A stretch of 64,000 bases of DNA. Origin: Trichodelitschia bisporula (taxonomy: Eukaryota > Ascomycota > Dothideomycetes > Phaeotrichales > Phaeotrichaceae). A program made the position numbers and the translations under genes. A model generated the notes under the pieces. It did not search any database. It was not told the origin of the DNA and worked only from the letters and a program-made list of their open reading frames with translations. The DNA lies in NCBI GenBank assembly GCA_010356995.1, contig ML996709.1:262606-326605 (forward strand). Reading direction: 5' to 3'. Positions 1-9,877 of the stretch are shown here, one piece after another. The first letter of the stretch is position 1; the number at the start of each line of letters is the position of its first letter.

Positions 1-2480
1 CCACACCTCCCAAATCAACCCTTACGCGCCTCACCCCCTCCCTGCGCCTCACCCCCCCCCCCGCAACCGCCTTCCAAAACCACCTCCCCTCCTTATGCGC
101 ATACAGCGTCCACGCTTTCCCCGCCGTTCCCGCCCGCGCCGTGCGCCCCACGCGGTGCACATACCCCGTGAGGCTGCGGGGCATGTCGTAGTTGATGACG
201 TGGGCGAGGCCGGGGAGATCGAGGCCCCGGGAGGCGCGGTCGGAGGCGATTAGGATGCGGAGGCGGCCGGTGCGGAAGGCGGAGAGGGTGCGCCGGGTTG
301 TGGAGGTTGAGGCGGATTTGGTTAGGGTGCCGATGAGGGGGGTGTAGGGGGGGTGGAGGGTGGTGAGGAGGTGGGAGAGGCGGGAGGCGTTTTCAGCGTC
401 GTTGGTGAAGATTAGGACGGTGGGGCGAGGGGAGGTGGTGGCGGATGACGAGGTGGGGGCGATGGGCGGGGAAACGGGTAAGCAGGAGGCATCTGAGTCT
501 ATGGATGTGGCGTCTGAATCCGAGTCGGACGATGCTGGGCTAGAGCTGGAATCAGAGTCTGAGTCTGAGTCTGAGTCTGAGTCCGAGTCCGAATCCGAGT
601 CTGAGTCCGAGCCTGAGTCCGATTCCGAGTCTGAGCTCGAGATATCCGAATCGGTATTAGCCACGGTTTTCCGGCTCGGCTGGGCATCCCCTCCCGCATA
701 ATCATCCGTATCCCCAAAAATATCCAGCAGCAGCCGCAGCAGGTACAGCGGCTTGTCAGAACCCTCGCCAACCGGGATTGCGCTCTCCTCAAGATTGGAG
801 GGCAACTCAATGGTCTCGGCAGCGCTCGGCGTCTCGGCGTTGCCCGGCCCAGCCTCACCCACGACATCGACCAAGACAGGCAGTCGCAGATTCAGCGCCG
901 CCAACGCGCGCAGGTCCCGCGTCATTGTGGCGCTGAGCACAACCTTCCTAACATACGGCGGCTGGACCACGCGCTTGGCCTCCGTGAGCAGCGATTCCAG
1001 CGCTGTGGGCTTGCCCGGCGCGTTGATTGCACCTAGAATGGTGCTGACCCACTGCTGGAAGCTCTCGTCCAGCAACCGATCCGCCTCATCGATGACGAGC
1101 CACTCGACGTGTCTTAGGGAGAACCCCGGCGTTGTGCGGATGTGGTCGACCAGGCGTCCGGGCGTCGTGATCAGGATGTCGACCTCAGAGGTATACTCCG
1201 GCACGTGATTTGGGAGCAGGTTGGCCAGGCGCCGCGCCGCGCTGCCGTCTTCGTCTTCGTCGTAGCCGAGGAGCGCTGCTTGCTTGGCCTCCTCGTGCAT
1301 AGCCGCCGCGGCTGCGAGATCGTAGCGCTGGCCGACATGGACGAGGCGCTCGCGTTCCGTATGGAGAGCGACGTTGCCAACGGCGGTGCCGACCTTGACG
1401 CCTGTGCCTGCGATGCACAATTCGGCGGTTTCCCGCACCTGTGCGACAAGCTCGCGGGTCGGTACGACGATGATGCCGCGCAGCCGTGTCACCAGTTTTT
1501 GCTTGAACTGTTCGACCATTGGTAGGACGTAGGCTAGCGTTTTGCCTGAGCCTGTAGCCGCCGAGACGCAGACGTCGCCGTAGTACTGGAGGGGCCCGGG
1601 GAGCAGGAGCGGGAGCACCTTGGATTGTACGGCGAAGGCTTCGCGGTACCCGCGGGCTTGCAGGTTTTCGACGAGCTTGGCGCTTAGGTTGAGGTTGGAG
1701 AAAGGGACGCGCGTGGAGGACAGCTCGGTGAGTGGCTTCTGCAGCCATTCGGGGAGGACGGAAAAGGCGGGCACGGGAGGGAGCTTTGGCGCGGGTGCAG
1801 GTTGAGGAATGGGCTCCAGGCCTGCGGGTGAGTTAGTGTAAGCAAATGAGAAGTCAATGAGTCGTACCATGAAGCTCCACCGGTTCAGGCTCTTCCTCCT
1901 GCTCGACTTCGCCCGATTCGCGCGCCTGTTCGGCGATTTTGGCAGACTTTTGGAACTTGGCCAGGACGGCCTTGTGCTTGGACGTTTCTACATTCTCCGT
2001 TTCCGGGGAGTTTTCTTCCGCTTGTTTCTTCTTTTTGCGCTTCTCCGTAGATTCCGCTTCCACCTCATGTGCAGCTTCAGCTTCTGGTTCGTCTGGTGCT
2101 GCCCGGGTCTTGGACTTTTTAGACTTCTTCGGCTTCTCCGTTGCCTCCACTGGTTCCGCAGGCTCTACGGAGGCAGTGTCAGCCGCGTCAGCCATCGGCT
2201 CCTTCGGCTTTTTCGACTTCTTCGACTTCTTTTCGGCCACTGGGGCGATATCGGGTGCTTCGGTAGCTGTTCCGGTCTTCCGCTTCTTGTCTTTACTCCT
2301 GACTGCGACCTCTGCTTCAACTGGATGTGACGACTCAGGCTCCGGAGCTTCTATCCTCTTGCGCTTCTTCGCCTTTTTTATCTCTGGTTCTCTCGACTCG
2401 ACGGCAACTTCTGGTGCAGGCTGCTGAGCGGGTTGCGGAGCCTTTGGAGGGACATAGCGGGCGTAGAGGGGTCCGGCCAT
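1..2480 (-). CDS. DBP6: DEAD-box ATP-dependent RNA helicase, Dbp6/DDX51 type (3' end beyond window)
   Basis: Two exons are visible: 1868-2480 and 1-1821, joined over a 46-nt GT..AG intron (1822-1867); the frame is open to the left edge, so the C-terminus is missing. The start at 2480 opens M-A-G-P-L-Y-A-R-Y; the frame is open further upstream but that part looks unlike protein. Residues 1-205 are a Lys/Glu-rich, nucleolar-type tail. Helicase motifs follow: A-A-T-G-S-G-K-T near residue 296, P-T-R-E-L, T-P-G-R-L, D-E-A-D near 446, S-A-T, then S-R-G-L-D-L and H-R-V-G-R-T-A-R. Dbp6 acts in early 60S ribosome assembly in the nucleolus (family knowledge). Odd: a long Ser-Asp repeat (about residues 598-631) sits between the two RecA-like domains. 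The assignment to Dbp6 rather than another DEAD-box protein rests on the V-L-P-L-L-L front of domain 1 and the overall order; I am fairly sure. Confidence 0.88.
548..640. repeat. Hexanucleotide-type repeat coding (Ser-Asp)n
   Basis: On the + strand this reads as imperfect GAGTCT/GAGTCC units. On the - strand it encodes the alternating Ser-Asp run in the interdomain linker of the helicase gene. The mix of TCT, TCC and GAT/GAC codons suggests an older repeat maintained as protein sequence rather than a fresh microsatellite. Confidence 0.85.
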
Positions 2481-2816
2481 GTCGACGGCGTGGCCTGAAG
2501 TGAGGCCAAAGGAATTGCTGTAGTTAGCAAAGTCTCGAAGCTGAAAAGTAGATAGCAAGCGGAATATCGACTCAAGTGACAATTGCGTCGTTGTGCATGT
2601 CGCGATGCATGTGGTGCTGCTTGTCCGCAACTTTTCGAGATCTGCGCCGGAGCGGCACCACATTCTGCCGAGGGACGACATCGCGTGGTCACATGTCATC
2701 CAGGGGAATCGCTAAGGACCAGCTTGAACTCTCCACTTCATCAACCGTAATGAACAATCGCCTCGTTCTTATCACCAAATTGGCAATTGTGTCTTTCTCT
2801 CGTTAAGACTGCAGCC
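2481..2816. promoter_or_regulatory. Shared divergent promoter region of the helicase and GPI3 genes
   Basis: 336 bp separate the start codons of two divergently transcribed genes (DBP6-like on -, GPI3-like on +). No clear TATA box is seen. Both neighbours are housekeeping genes, so a bidirectional promoter is likely, but this is inferred from layout only. Confidence 0.55.
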
Positions 2817-4456
2817 ATGACGTACAGGATTGCGTGAGTTGTAGGCCAGAACGATGTGCTGATAGGCGGCTAACAGGCCAGTATGGTCAGCGACTTCTTC
2901 TACCCCCAGCCGGGTAAGCCTTCTCTCCCGTCTCCAGCTCCACTGACCTTGTAGGCGGAGTCGAGAGTCATATCTACCAGCTGTCCACAGTGAGCCTCTG
3001 TTGCTTCGGTCCTAACATCCGCTAACCGTCAGAAACTTATCGACCGCGGCCACAAGGTCATCATCATCACCCACGCCTATAAGGGCCGCACCGGCGTGCG
3101 CTACCTCACCAACGGCCTCAAGGTGTACCATGTGCCATTCTTCGTCATCTACCGCGAAACGACATTTCCAACCGTCTTTTCCTTCTTCCCCATCTTCCGC
3201 AACATCATCATCCGCGAAGGGATCGAGATCGTCCACGGCCATGCCAGCCTGAGCAACCTGTGCCACGAGGCCATCCTGCATGCGCGCACCATGGGCTTGC
3301 GTACTGTTTTTACCGACCACTCGCTGTTTGGATTCGCAGATGCGGCCAGTATCCTGACCAACAAGCTGCTCAAATTCACCCTCAGCGATGTCGACCACGT
3401 GATTTGCGTGAGCCATACCTGGTACGCGCTCTATTGCCGTCCTATCCCCCTCTAACCCCCCACAGCAAGGAAAATACCGTCCTACGCGCCTCTCTCGACC
3501 CACTCATGGTATCCGTCATCCCCAACGCCGTTGTCGCCGAAAACTTCCGCCCCCGCCAACCCTCCGAGCCCCTGCCCCCCTCCTCCCACGACACCATTAC
3601 CATCGTCGTCATCTCCCGCCTCTTCTACAACAAAGGCACCGACCTCCTCATCGCCGCCATCCCACGCATCTGCAGCCTGCACCCAAACGTGCGCTTCCTA
3701 ATCGCCGGCTCCGGCCCCAAAGCCATCGACGTCGAGCAAATGCTCGAACGCAACGTCCTCCACGACCGCGTCGAAATGCTCGGTCCCATCCGGCACGAGG
3801 AAGTCCGCGACGTCATGATCCGGGGGCACATTTACCTACACCCGTCCCTGACCGAAGCTTTTGGCACCGTCATCGTCGAAGCCGCGTCTTGTGGGCTGTA
3901 CGTCGTGTGCACCCGCGTCGGCGGCATCCCCGAAGTCCTCCCGCCCCACATGACCACCTTCGCCAAGCCAGAAGAAGACGACCTCGTCGCGGCGACCTGC
4001 CACGCCATCTCCCTCCTCAAGGCTGGCAAGTTGTCGACCCACCGCTTCCACGAGCAGGTCCGCGACATGTACTCCTGGACCGACGTCGCCGCCCGCACCG
4101 AGCGCGTCTACGACGGCATCAGCGGCGTGTTATCGGCGGAGGCCTTCTACGGCGCGCGCACGCCGGGCGACGCCGCGGCCGCGGCCGCAGCGACCTGGGC
4201 AAGGGGCCGCGCCGGCGTGACGAGCTTCGCGCTTATCGATCGGCTGAAGCGCTACTACGGGTGTGGCATCTGGGCGGGCAAGTTGTTCTGCTTGTGCGTC
4301 GTGGTCGATTACCTCTTGTACGTGGTCCTCGAGATATTCGCGCCGCGCGCGCGCATCGATCGCGTGCGCGACTGGCCGCGCAAGGCGCCGGGACTGGACG
4401 GAGATCACGACGCGCCGAGAGCAAGACGATTGAGAAACAAGAGCTGGGGGAACTGA
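2817..4456 (+). CDS. GPI3: GPI-GlcNAc transferase catalytic subunit (PIG-A / Gpi3 / Spt14)
   Basis: Five exons: 2817-2833, 2882-2913, 2955-2989, 3033-3421, 3466-4456, giving 487 residues with all phases consistent. The protein transfers GlcNAc from UDP-GlcNAc to phosphatidylinositol, the first step of GPI-anchor synthesis on the cytosolic face of the ER (family knowledge). Visible marks: N-terminal [16 protein letters not shown], then [22 protein letters not shown], the glycosyltransferase-1 core [10 protein letters not shown], and the [10 protein letters not shown] nucleotide-sugar region. A hydrophobic segment near residues 425-450 matches the family's C-terminal membrane anchor. At the exon 4/5 junction H-T-C-K-E-N replaces the usual H-T-S-K-E-N. 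The very short first exons are typical of this gene in fungi. The 3' end faces the next gene 141 bp away. Confidence 0.93.
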
Positions 4457-4597
4457 TTACCGCCCGTTGCGGGCCGTGAAGCTATGTACATGAAAGAGCG
4501 CGGGCGGATGCTGAGGCCGGCATCGCGCGCATGCTAATTACAAGCGGGGGAATATAATTGCGGACGCGCGCAGAAAAACAGAAAAAGGCCAAAATGT

Positions 4598-5341
4598 TCA
4601 GGAATAAGACCCCAGGGCCGGGTTGCTCCACATCCAGTACTCGGCCGCGTATTGCACCTCGAAGGCGGGTTTCTGGCCCTCGCACGTCGGCGGCGGTTGG
4701 CCACCCGCTGTGTTCACGCGGTATACCTCGCTGATGGTGCACCCGTCGCGGCTCTTGCTCGTCAGTTTGAGCCAGGGGACATTCGTCTTCGGGTCCGTGG
4801 GCGCGTCTGTGGCGTTTGCCTTCTTGCACCCGACCTTCCCCCACTCGTGCCCCGCGGCATCGAGATCGAAGGTCGGGGTCGTGAGATCGGCGAAGTAGTG
4901 CTTCCCGCTCAGGAACAAATTGACAGGCGCGAGGGACGGCGTGATGGGCACGGGGAAGTGCAGCGCTATGCCGGGCAACACTTGCAGCAGGGGCGTGTAG
5001 GGCGCGGCGAGGCAGGTTACATTGAATAGCGTGGCGAGGGCGCCGGCGGCGACGGGCACGGCGTCGCGCGTGCTGTTGGCGCAGGTGTAGTTCTGGGTTC
5101 CGCGGCCGAGGGCGACGTGTTGCAGGATGAGGCCGGCGGAGGGGGGAAGTGACGTACCGACGGGCATTTTGGCGGTGCTCAGATTGCACACCCCGGCGCC
5201 GGTGGCCCGTTTGCTGAGCCCGGACTCGCCGGTGAAGCGTTCGGCGAGCACGGCTCTGGCGTCTGCTTCTCGTGCGTCGAGGGCGGGGAGGGCGAGGGCG
5301 AGGGGCGCGAGGGCGAGGGAAAGGAGGGTTGCGAAACGCAT
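4598..5341 (-). CDS. Secreted DUF3455-family protein
   Basis: Single exon, 247 residues from the start at 5341; an ATG eight codons upstream is in frame, but the one at 5341 opens directly into a signal peptide (M-R-F-A-T-L-L then a Leu/Ala-rich core ending near A-L-P-A-L). The mature part has the DUF3455 pattern: P-x-G-x-x-L-P-P near the start, L-Q-H-V-A-L-G-R-G-T-Q-N-Y-T-C in the middle, and near the end D-G-C-T-I-S-E-V-Y-R-V-N-T-A-G-G-Q-P-P-P-T-C. Several N-x-S/T sites suggest glycosylation. The role is unknown; fungal members are secreted. It is convergent with GPI3. A Lys-Arg before A-T-G-A-G may be a processing site. Confidence 0.85.
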   Translation of the reverse strand: MRFATLLSLALAPLALALPALDAREADARAVLAERFTGESGLSKRATGAGVCNLSTAKMPVGTSLPPSAGLILQHVALGRGTQNYTCANSTRDAVPVAAGALATLFNVTCLAAPYTPLLQVLPGIALHFPVPITPSLAPVNLFLSGKHYFADLTTPTFDLDAAGHEWGKVGCKKANATDAPTDPKTNVPWLKLTSKSRDGCTISEVYRVNTAGGQPPPTCEGQKPAFEVQYAAEYWMWSNPALGSYS

Positions 5342-7400
5342 TTTTGAGATCTGGTGGTTGTGCAAAGTGATGAGGGTGTACGACTTCGGTGCTTTTATCC
5401 TGTCAGATCGATCGTCTCGCCTGTTACGAAAATAGGCGCCAGGCGGGCCGTGAGATTGTCGTAGCCGTGAGCGTAAGCTCGAGGCGAGGCGGTGATGGCG
5501 GGGGGGGGGGGGTGGTGTGTATTAAGCGGCCGCACAGCGGACCTAGTTTTCAGACGTAGGAAAAAAAAAGAGAACCGAGAGACCCAGACACAACCGTTGA
5601 CGATATGAAAAAAAGTGACGTTAGGAAAAAGTGACCAGCAGCAACAAACAGCAAGATGCAACCCACTCGGCCGCCCGCCCGTCTATATACAAAGCAACAG
5701 GTGGACAGGAACGGTGTGTACGCGCACCCACCCGTCCCACGGGCGCCTATTCAGGACGACCTTCTACCCGCCCGCTGCTGCTGGCCGGGGGTATTTTTAG
5801 GCCGGGTAGGTGATTGGCGGGTAGGTCGGGAGCCGCATGCGGGTCTGGCCAATGGCGTGCGCAGGGAGGGCGGGAGGGCGCGGGTTGGCTTGTGGGTTGG
5901 CCGGGGGGGGCGCCGGTGGCAGGGGTGGATGGTGGGAGGGGCGGGAAATGAGTGCTAATTGGGCTGGAAGGGGTAAAGCGGCGGAATGGTATATGTGGTT
6001 AATTGCCGCAGATGGGCTAGGGCGGCGGGTGAGCTGGCGGGTGAGCGTTGGTGGCCGCTGTGGCGCCTTTCGAGAAGACGTGGATAGCGTATGATTTTTA
6101 GCGGTGGGGGAGCGGGCAATAGCGCTTGCGGTACGGACGGGTGGTGCCGCGGGCGCGTGGGGGGCTTGGGTGGGGTCTTGGTGCTCTTGGTGGGGAGGAC
6201 TGCAGGTGGTGACTGAATGATGGGGAGGACGAGGAGGGTGGTGAGGCTGAACGTCAACATCTCGCCGATGTCAACATCGATCGTCGCTCGCACAGCCCTT
6301 CCACCCATACGTCCAAACCCCACACACCCTCGAAACCCCTCCACATGAACTGACGCGCAGCAAACAAAACCATCAGCCATCAAACAAGCACCCAATCACC
6401 CTCTCTTCCCCCACCCTCCAACGCCCTATCTTCCCAAAGCAGGGTATTTACCCTCCATTCCCTCCACCAATAACGCTCCGCCACCCCGCGTCCTGAAACA
6501 GCTCAATTAGCCCTTATTCTTTGAACGAATCACACTCCAGCCTCCGAGCCGCTAATCTCCCAAAATACTCCCAATTGCCAGCTAATTTACCCACCCCCCC
6601 GCCCACCAGCTTGGCTTAACGGGCGGCTGCTGACACCGGACTAACCGCATCGGGGACGCGCGAGGCTGGGCTTGCCACTCACCGTACGACAAAAACACTG
6701 CCGGCTGTGCAGCACGGTTAGCAAGCAGTGCGAGCGCCGAGTTTACAACCGCGCTTTAGGCGAAAGAGAAGGTTTGCGGAGGATATCCTCCGTGGGCTTG
6801 CTTGCGCGCGTGCCGGACGAGGCCAGCGGTGCGAACGACGGCGGGAATTGGCGGCGCGTACGTGATTTTCCCAGCCTGGAGGTGCTGGGGAAGCGGGGGA
6901 TGTACGCTGGGATGGCAGCGCGATGTGGTGGCACGCGGACGGCTCTCGTTCCCGTGGACCAAGCGTTCACAGCGGGTGCGGGCACTTGATTGCGCTAGAT
7001 GCAGATTGCGGTGCACGATGGACAATGTTGCTGTGTTGTCAGCATGCACCTATTACGGCGAGAAAGCGAGACACGCAGCCGTTCTTTCCGTTCTTGCCGC
7101 GGGGAAACGGAAACAGGCGTCCACAGGCTGACGGTTGCGTGGCCGCTGTACTGAAGGTTCGGGGAGGGTATGCATGCCCAGACCGGGAGCGAGAGACAGC
7201 ATCTGCATCGTTTAGGTGTGCGTCTGCAGTCTCACTCGCCCCGCACACTTGGAACATTCACCCAGCCACGGTACGCACGGCTCCCATCCCCCGTCTCACA
7301 GCTCGCATCTCACACCCGTACCAACGACGCACAATCCACAATACCATTCAACAATATCTACATGAAAGAACCCCCCAAACAACCCCCCCTCACCGCCGTT
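5342..7400. other. Long intergenic stretch without a supported gene
   Basis: About 2 kb of GC-rich sequence with a run of G near 5495-5512 and pyrimidine-rich blocks around 6290-6480. The open frames here are short, overlap on both strands and look like no known protein. It may hold the promoter of the DUF3455 gene; I see no RNA gene or repeat family. Confidence 0.6.
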
Positions 7401-7917
7401 CTACTCCGATCCATGGCTATGCCCATGCCCATCCCCCTTGGCAGCCTTCGGCGACGCACCCTTCGGCGACCCGCCCTTGGGGAACCCACCGGCACCCGCA
7501 CCCTTGGGCGCGCCGCCCATGCCAGGCATACCGCCCATCCCGCCCTTGGGCAGCCCGCCCGCGCCGCCCTTGGGGAACCCACCGGCACCACCAGCACCCT
7601 TGGGCAAACCGCCCGCGCCACCCTTAGGGAAGCCGCCCTTGGGGAAACCACTTCGACACATCAGCACTATCCACATAAATAAGAACCAGGGAAGCATACC
7701 TAGGGAAAGTAAAGCCACTCGGCAGCGGCGGCAGGGTAAACCCGCTCGGCAGGGTGAGCCCGCTCGGGAAGCTCGGCAGCTTCGGGACCGTCGGTGTCGG
7801 CGCCAGGGTGGGGACTTGCTTCGGGGCGACGGCCGCGGCGGGCATTTCATCCTCGTCGGGTCCGTGGGCGGACGCGAAGGCGCTGAGCGCGGCGACGAAG
7901 AGCAGGGAAAGCTTCAT
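7401..7917 (-). CDS. Small secreted Gly-rich repeat protein (F/L-P-K-G-G repeats)
   Basis: Two exons, 7700-7917 and 7401-7650, over a 49-nt intron (donor GTATGC, acceptor AAG), give 155 residues. A clear signal peptide (M-K-L-S-L-L-F-V-A-A-L-S-A-F-A-S-A) is followed by an acidic patch, then a Pro/Leu region with repeated L-P-S-G-F/L-T-L-P, then many F/L-P-K-G-G and A-G-G units, ending H-G-H-S-H-G-S-E. It is not a family I can name. The composition resembles extracellular structural or surface-active fungal proteins, and the terminal His cluster could bind metal (inference). The downstream 3' region is short and unremarkable. Confidence 0.72.
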
Positions 7918-9877
7918 GGTAAAGAGCGTGGGGTGGTTTTGGAAGGAGTGGAAGGTGTTTGGGGGTTGTGTTGATGGTGTGGTTGCGGTTGCTGTTGGAG
8001 GTGGAGATAAGGCGTGATGACGGGTGTTATATATGCGGTGTAGAGTATGGGGGATGGGCGGGTTTGCCTCCCGCCCAGGCTTGCCATCCCGGAGCGTTTC
8101 GCTGTCCCCCGAGGCCAATCTCGCGCCATGCCGCCATCACTCGAGCGGGGAAATCGCATCCAAAAAACCTGCTCATTAATCTTCCTCGCCTGCCATGCAC
8201 CATCCGCGCGGGCAGCAGGCAGCGAGCGCGCGACCCATGACGTGCAAATGTCCCCAGTGGCACACGGACGGGTTCTGGCTCGCGAATGGTGGAAGTCTCG
8301 GTCGCGAGCCGAGCGAGAGTCATATACGCTCGGGCCAGAGGGAGATCGTGTGCCCCGCACGGGGCTGCTAAACAAAGACGCGGGTTCTCGCACGCGATAA
8401 GGCTTCTTCGAGAAATTCTGGGGCGAATCAGCTGGCCGGTGGGTTAATCTGGCCCTGCGCATAAGGGGTGCGTCGGATTAATTTGATGAAGCTGTCATGC
8501 TCGGCTGCGAAGCCGACATGAGGGGGTTTGAGGCAATGAGGGCAGGGCGGAATGTGGAATCGCAGCAATCAGGTCGCGGGGTGGAATCCGGGTCTGAGAG
8601 AAGCTCTGCCCGGGTATCCGCGTGGCGGAAGGCGGAAGTATCGTGAGACATCTCGAATGTCGCTTGAAACTCCTGATGCGCGGATCTGCAGTCAATCGGA
8701 AGTCTTAGACCATCGTTAGCGGATCAAGGTGAGAATCTCCGCGTGGTCCATGATACTTGCGCTACTGCTAATGCCGGGATAACGGGACTGTAGTACGCAA
8801 TATATCTCCAACGAGATTGATGAAGTCGGCACCACGTAAACCCGCGCCGTGAGCCGAGCGCGGAAATACGTGGTTGGTGTATTTTCTCTGTCTTTGTCTA
8901 AACCGTAGATCGCGTGCCGCCACTCGTATGATTGTGATGTGCGAGGGATGGCGGTCATCAGACGTCGCCCAGCCTACAGCCTCATTTCCGTTAATCTGGA
9001 CTTCTTCCATGGCAATGGCAAATCTCTGAGCATCAGCGCGCTCCGCAATGCCAACTCAATTGAAGCTCGCTCCCGTAAAGCTTGTTGCGAGTGTGGTCGG
9101 CTGTTTGGGCCGGTAATCGGACGCTAGATTGCCCTCATTTGGGGGGCTGAGGCAGATCTGCGCGAGATCTAAATACTATGAGATGAGAGGCGATGAGATG
9201 CCGAGAACCCCGCTTTGAGGGAGCGGGTTATAGGACCGGAGATGGGTCGATCGACACCATGGTGTAGACATGACGAGATGTTAGCAGGAGTCTTGTTCTT
9301 TGACCGAGAGATGTTAGCGCGGTGGCAAGACCGGTGGCAGTCTGGATGCCATAGACATTTTTGCAGCCCCGTCTTACAGGCTTCTAGGCCGTAAAGACTC
9401 GAAGATACTCATCGTGACGAGGTGTGAGACGTGACTTTGCGATGCTGTGACAATGGACGTGCTGTGGACATAGCAAAGGGCAGTTAAGCATAGGGATTGT
9501 CGTGCTAAAATTGACTACCGAAGTACTTCTAAGATTGGAACATGACAAAATAGCCGAAACAGTGAGGGCAAGGTGAAGCCATTATTTGGGTGACAGTTGT
9601 TGTCGGGATGACAGTTGGTGGGGGACAAGTGGCGATGTTGGCAAGTTAACAGCCGGAACATCAATCATCCGAATGTCGCGATGTTTTTGCTCGGCTTCAC
9701 GAGACGGTCACCATCCCACGAGCAAAGAAGTCACAATGAGATTCACAAGTATCACGTTCACTCCCATAAGCCTTTAATAACAAAAAAAAAGACAGACTGA
9801 ATTCATGTTGAATATGAGATGCGTACTACAAGAGAAAAGAAAAGGCAAGGAAAGCAGCCGTCACCTCAACCTCACCC
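7918..9877. other. Intergenic stretch without a supported gene
   Basis: About 2 kb. Open frames are short and overlapping with no recognisable motif. The part next to 7917 should hold the promoter of the small secreted protein, and the part next to 9877 the 3' end of the Hsp20 gene. No repeat or RNA gene was recognised. Confidence 0.6.

Noticed and set aside
1185-1748. 187-codon - strand open frame overlapping the helicase gene
   Set aside because: The other - strand frame contains all helicase motifs; this one is Arg/Pro-rich shadow sequence.
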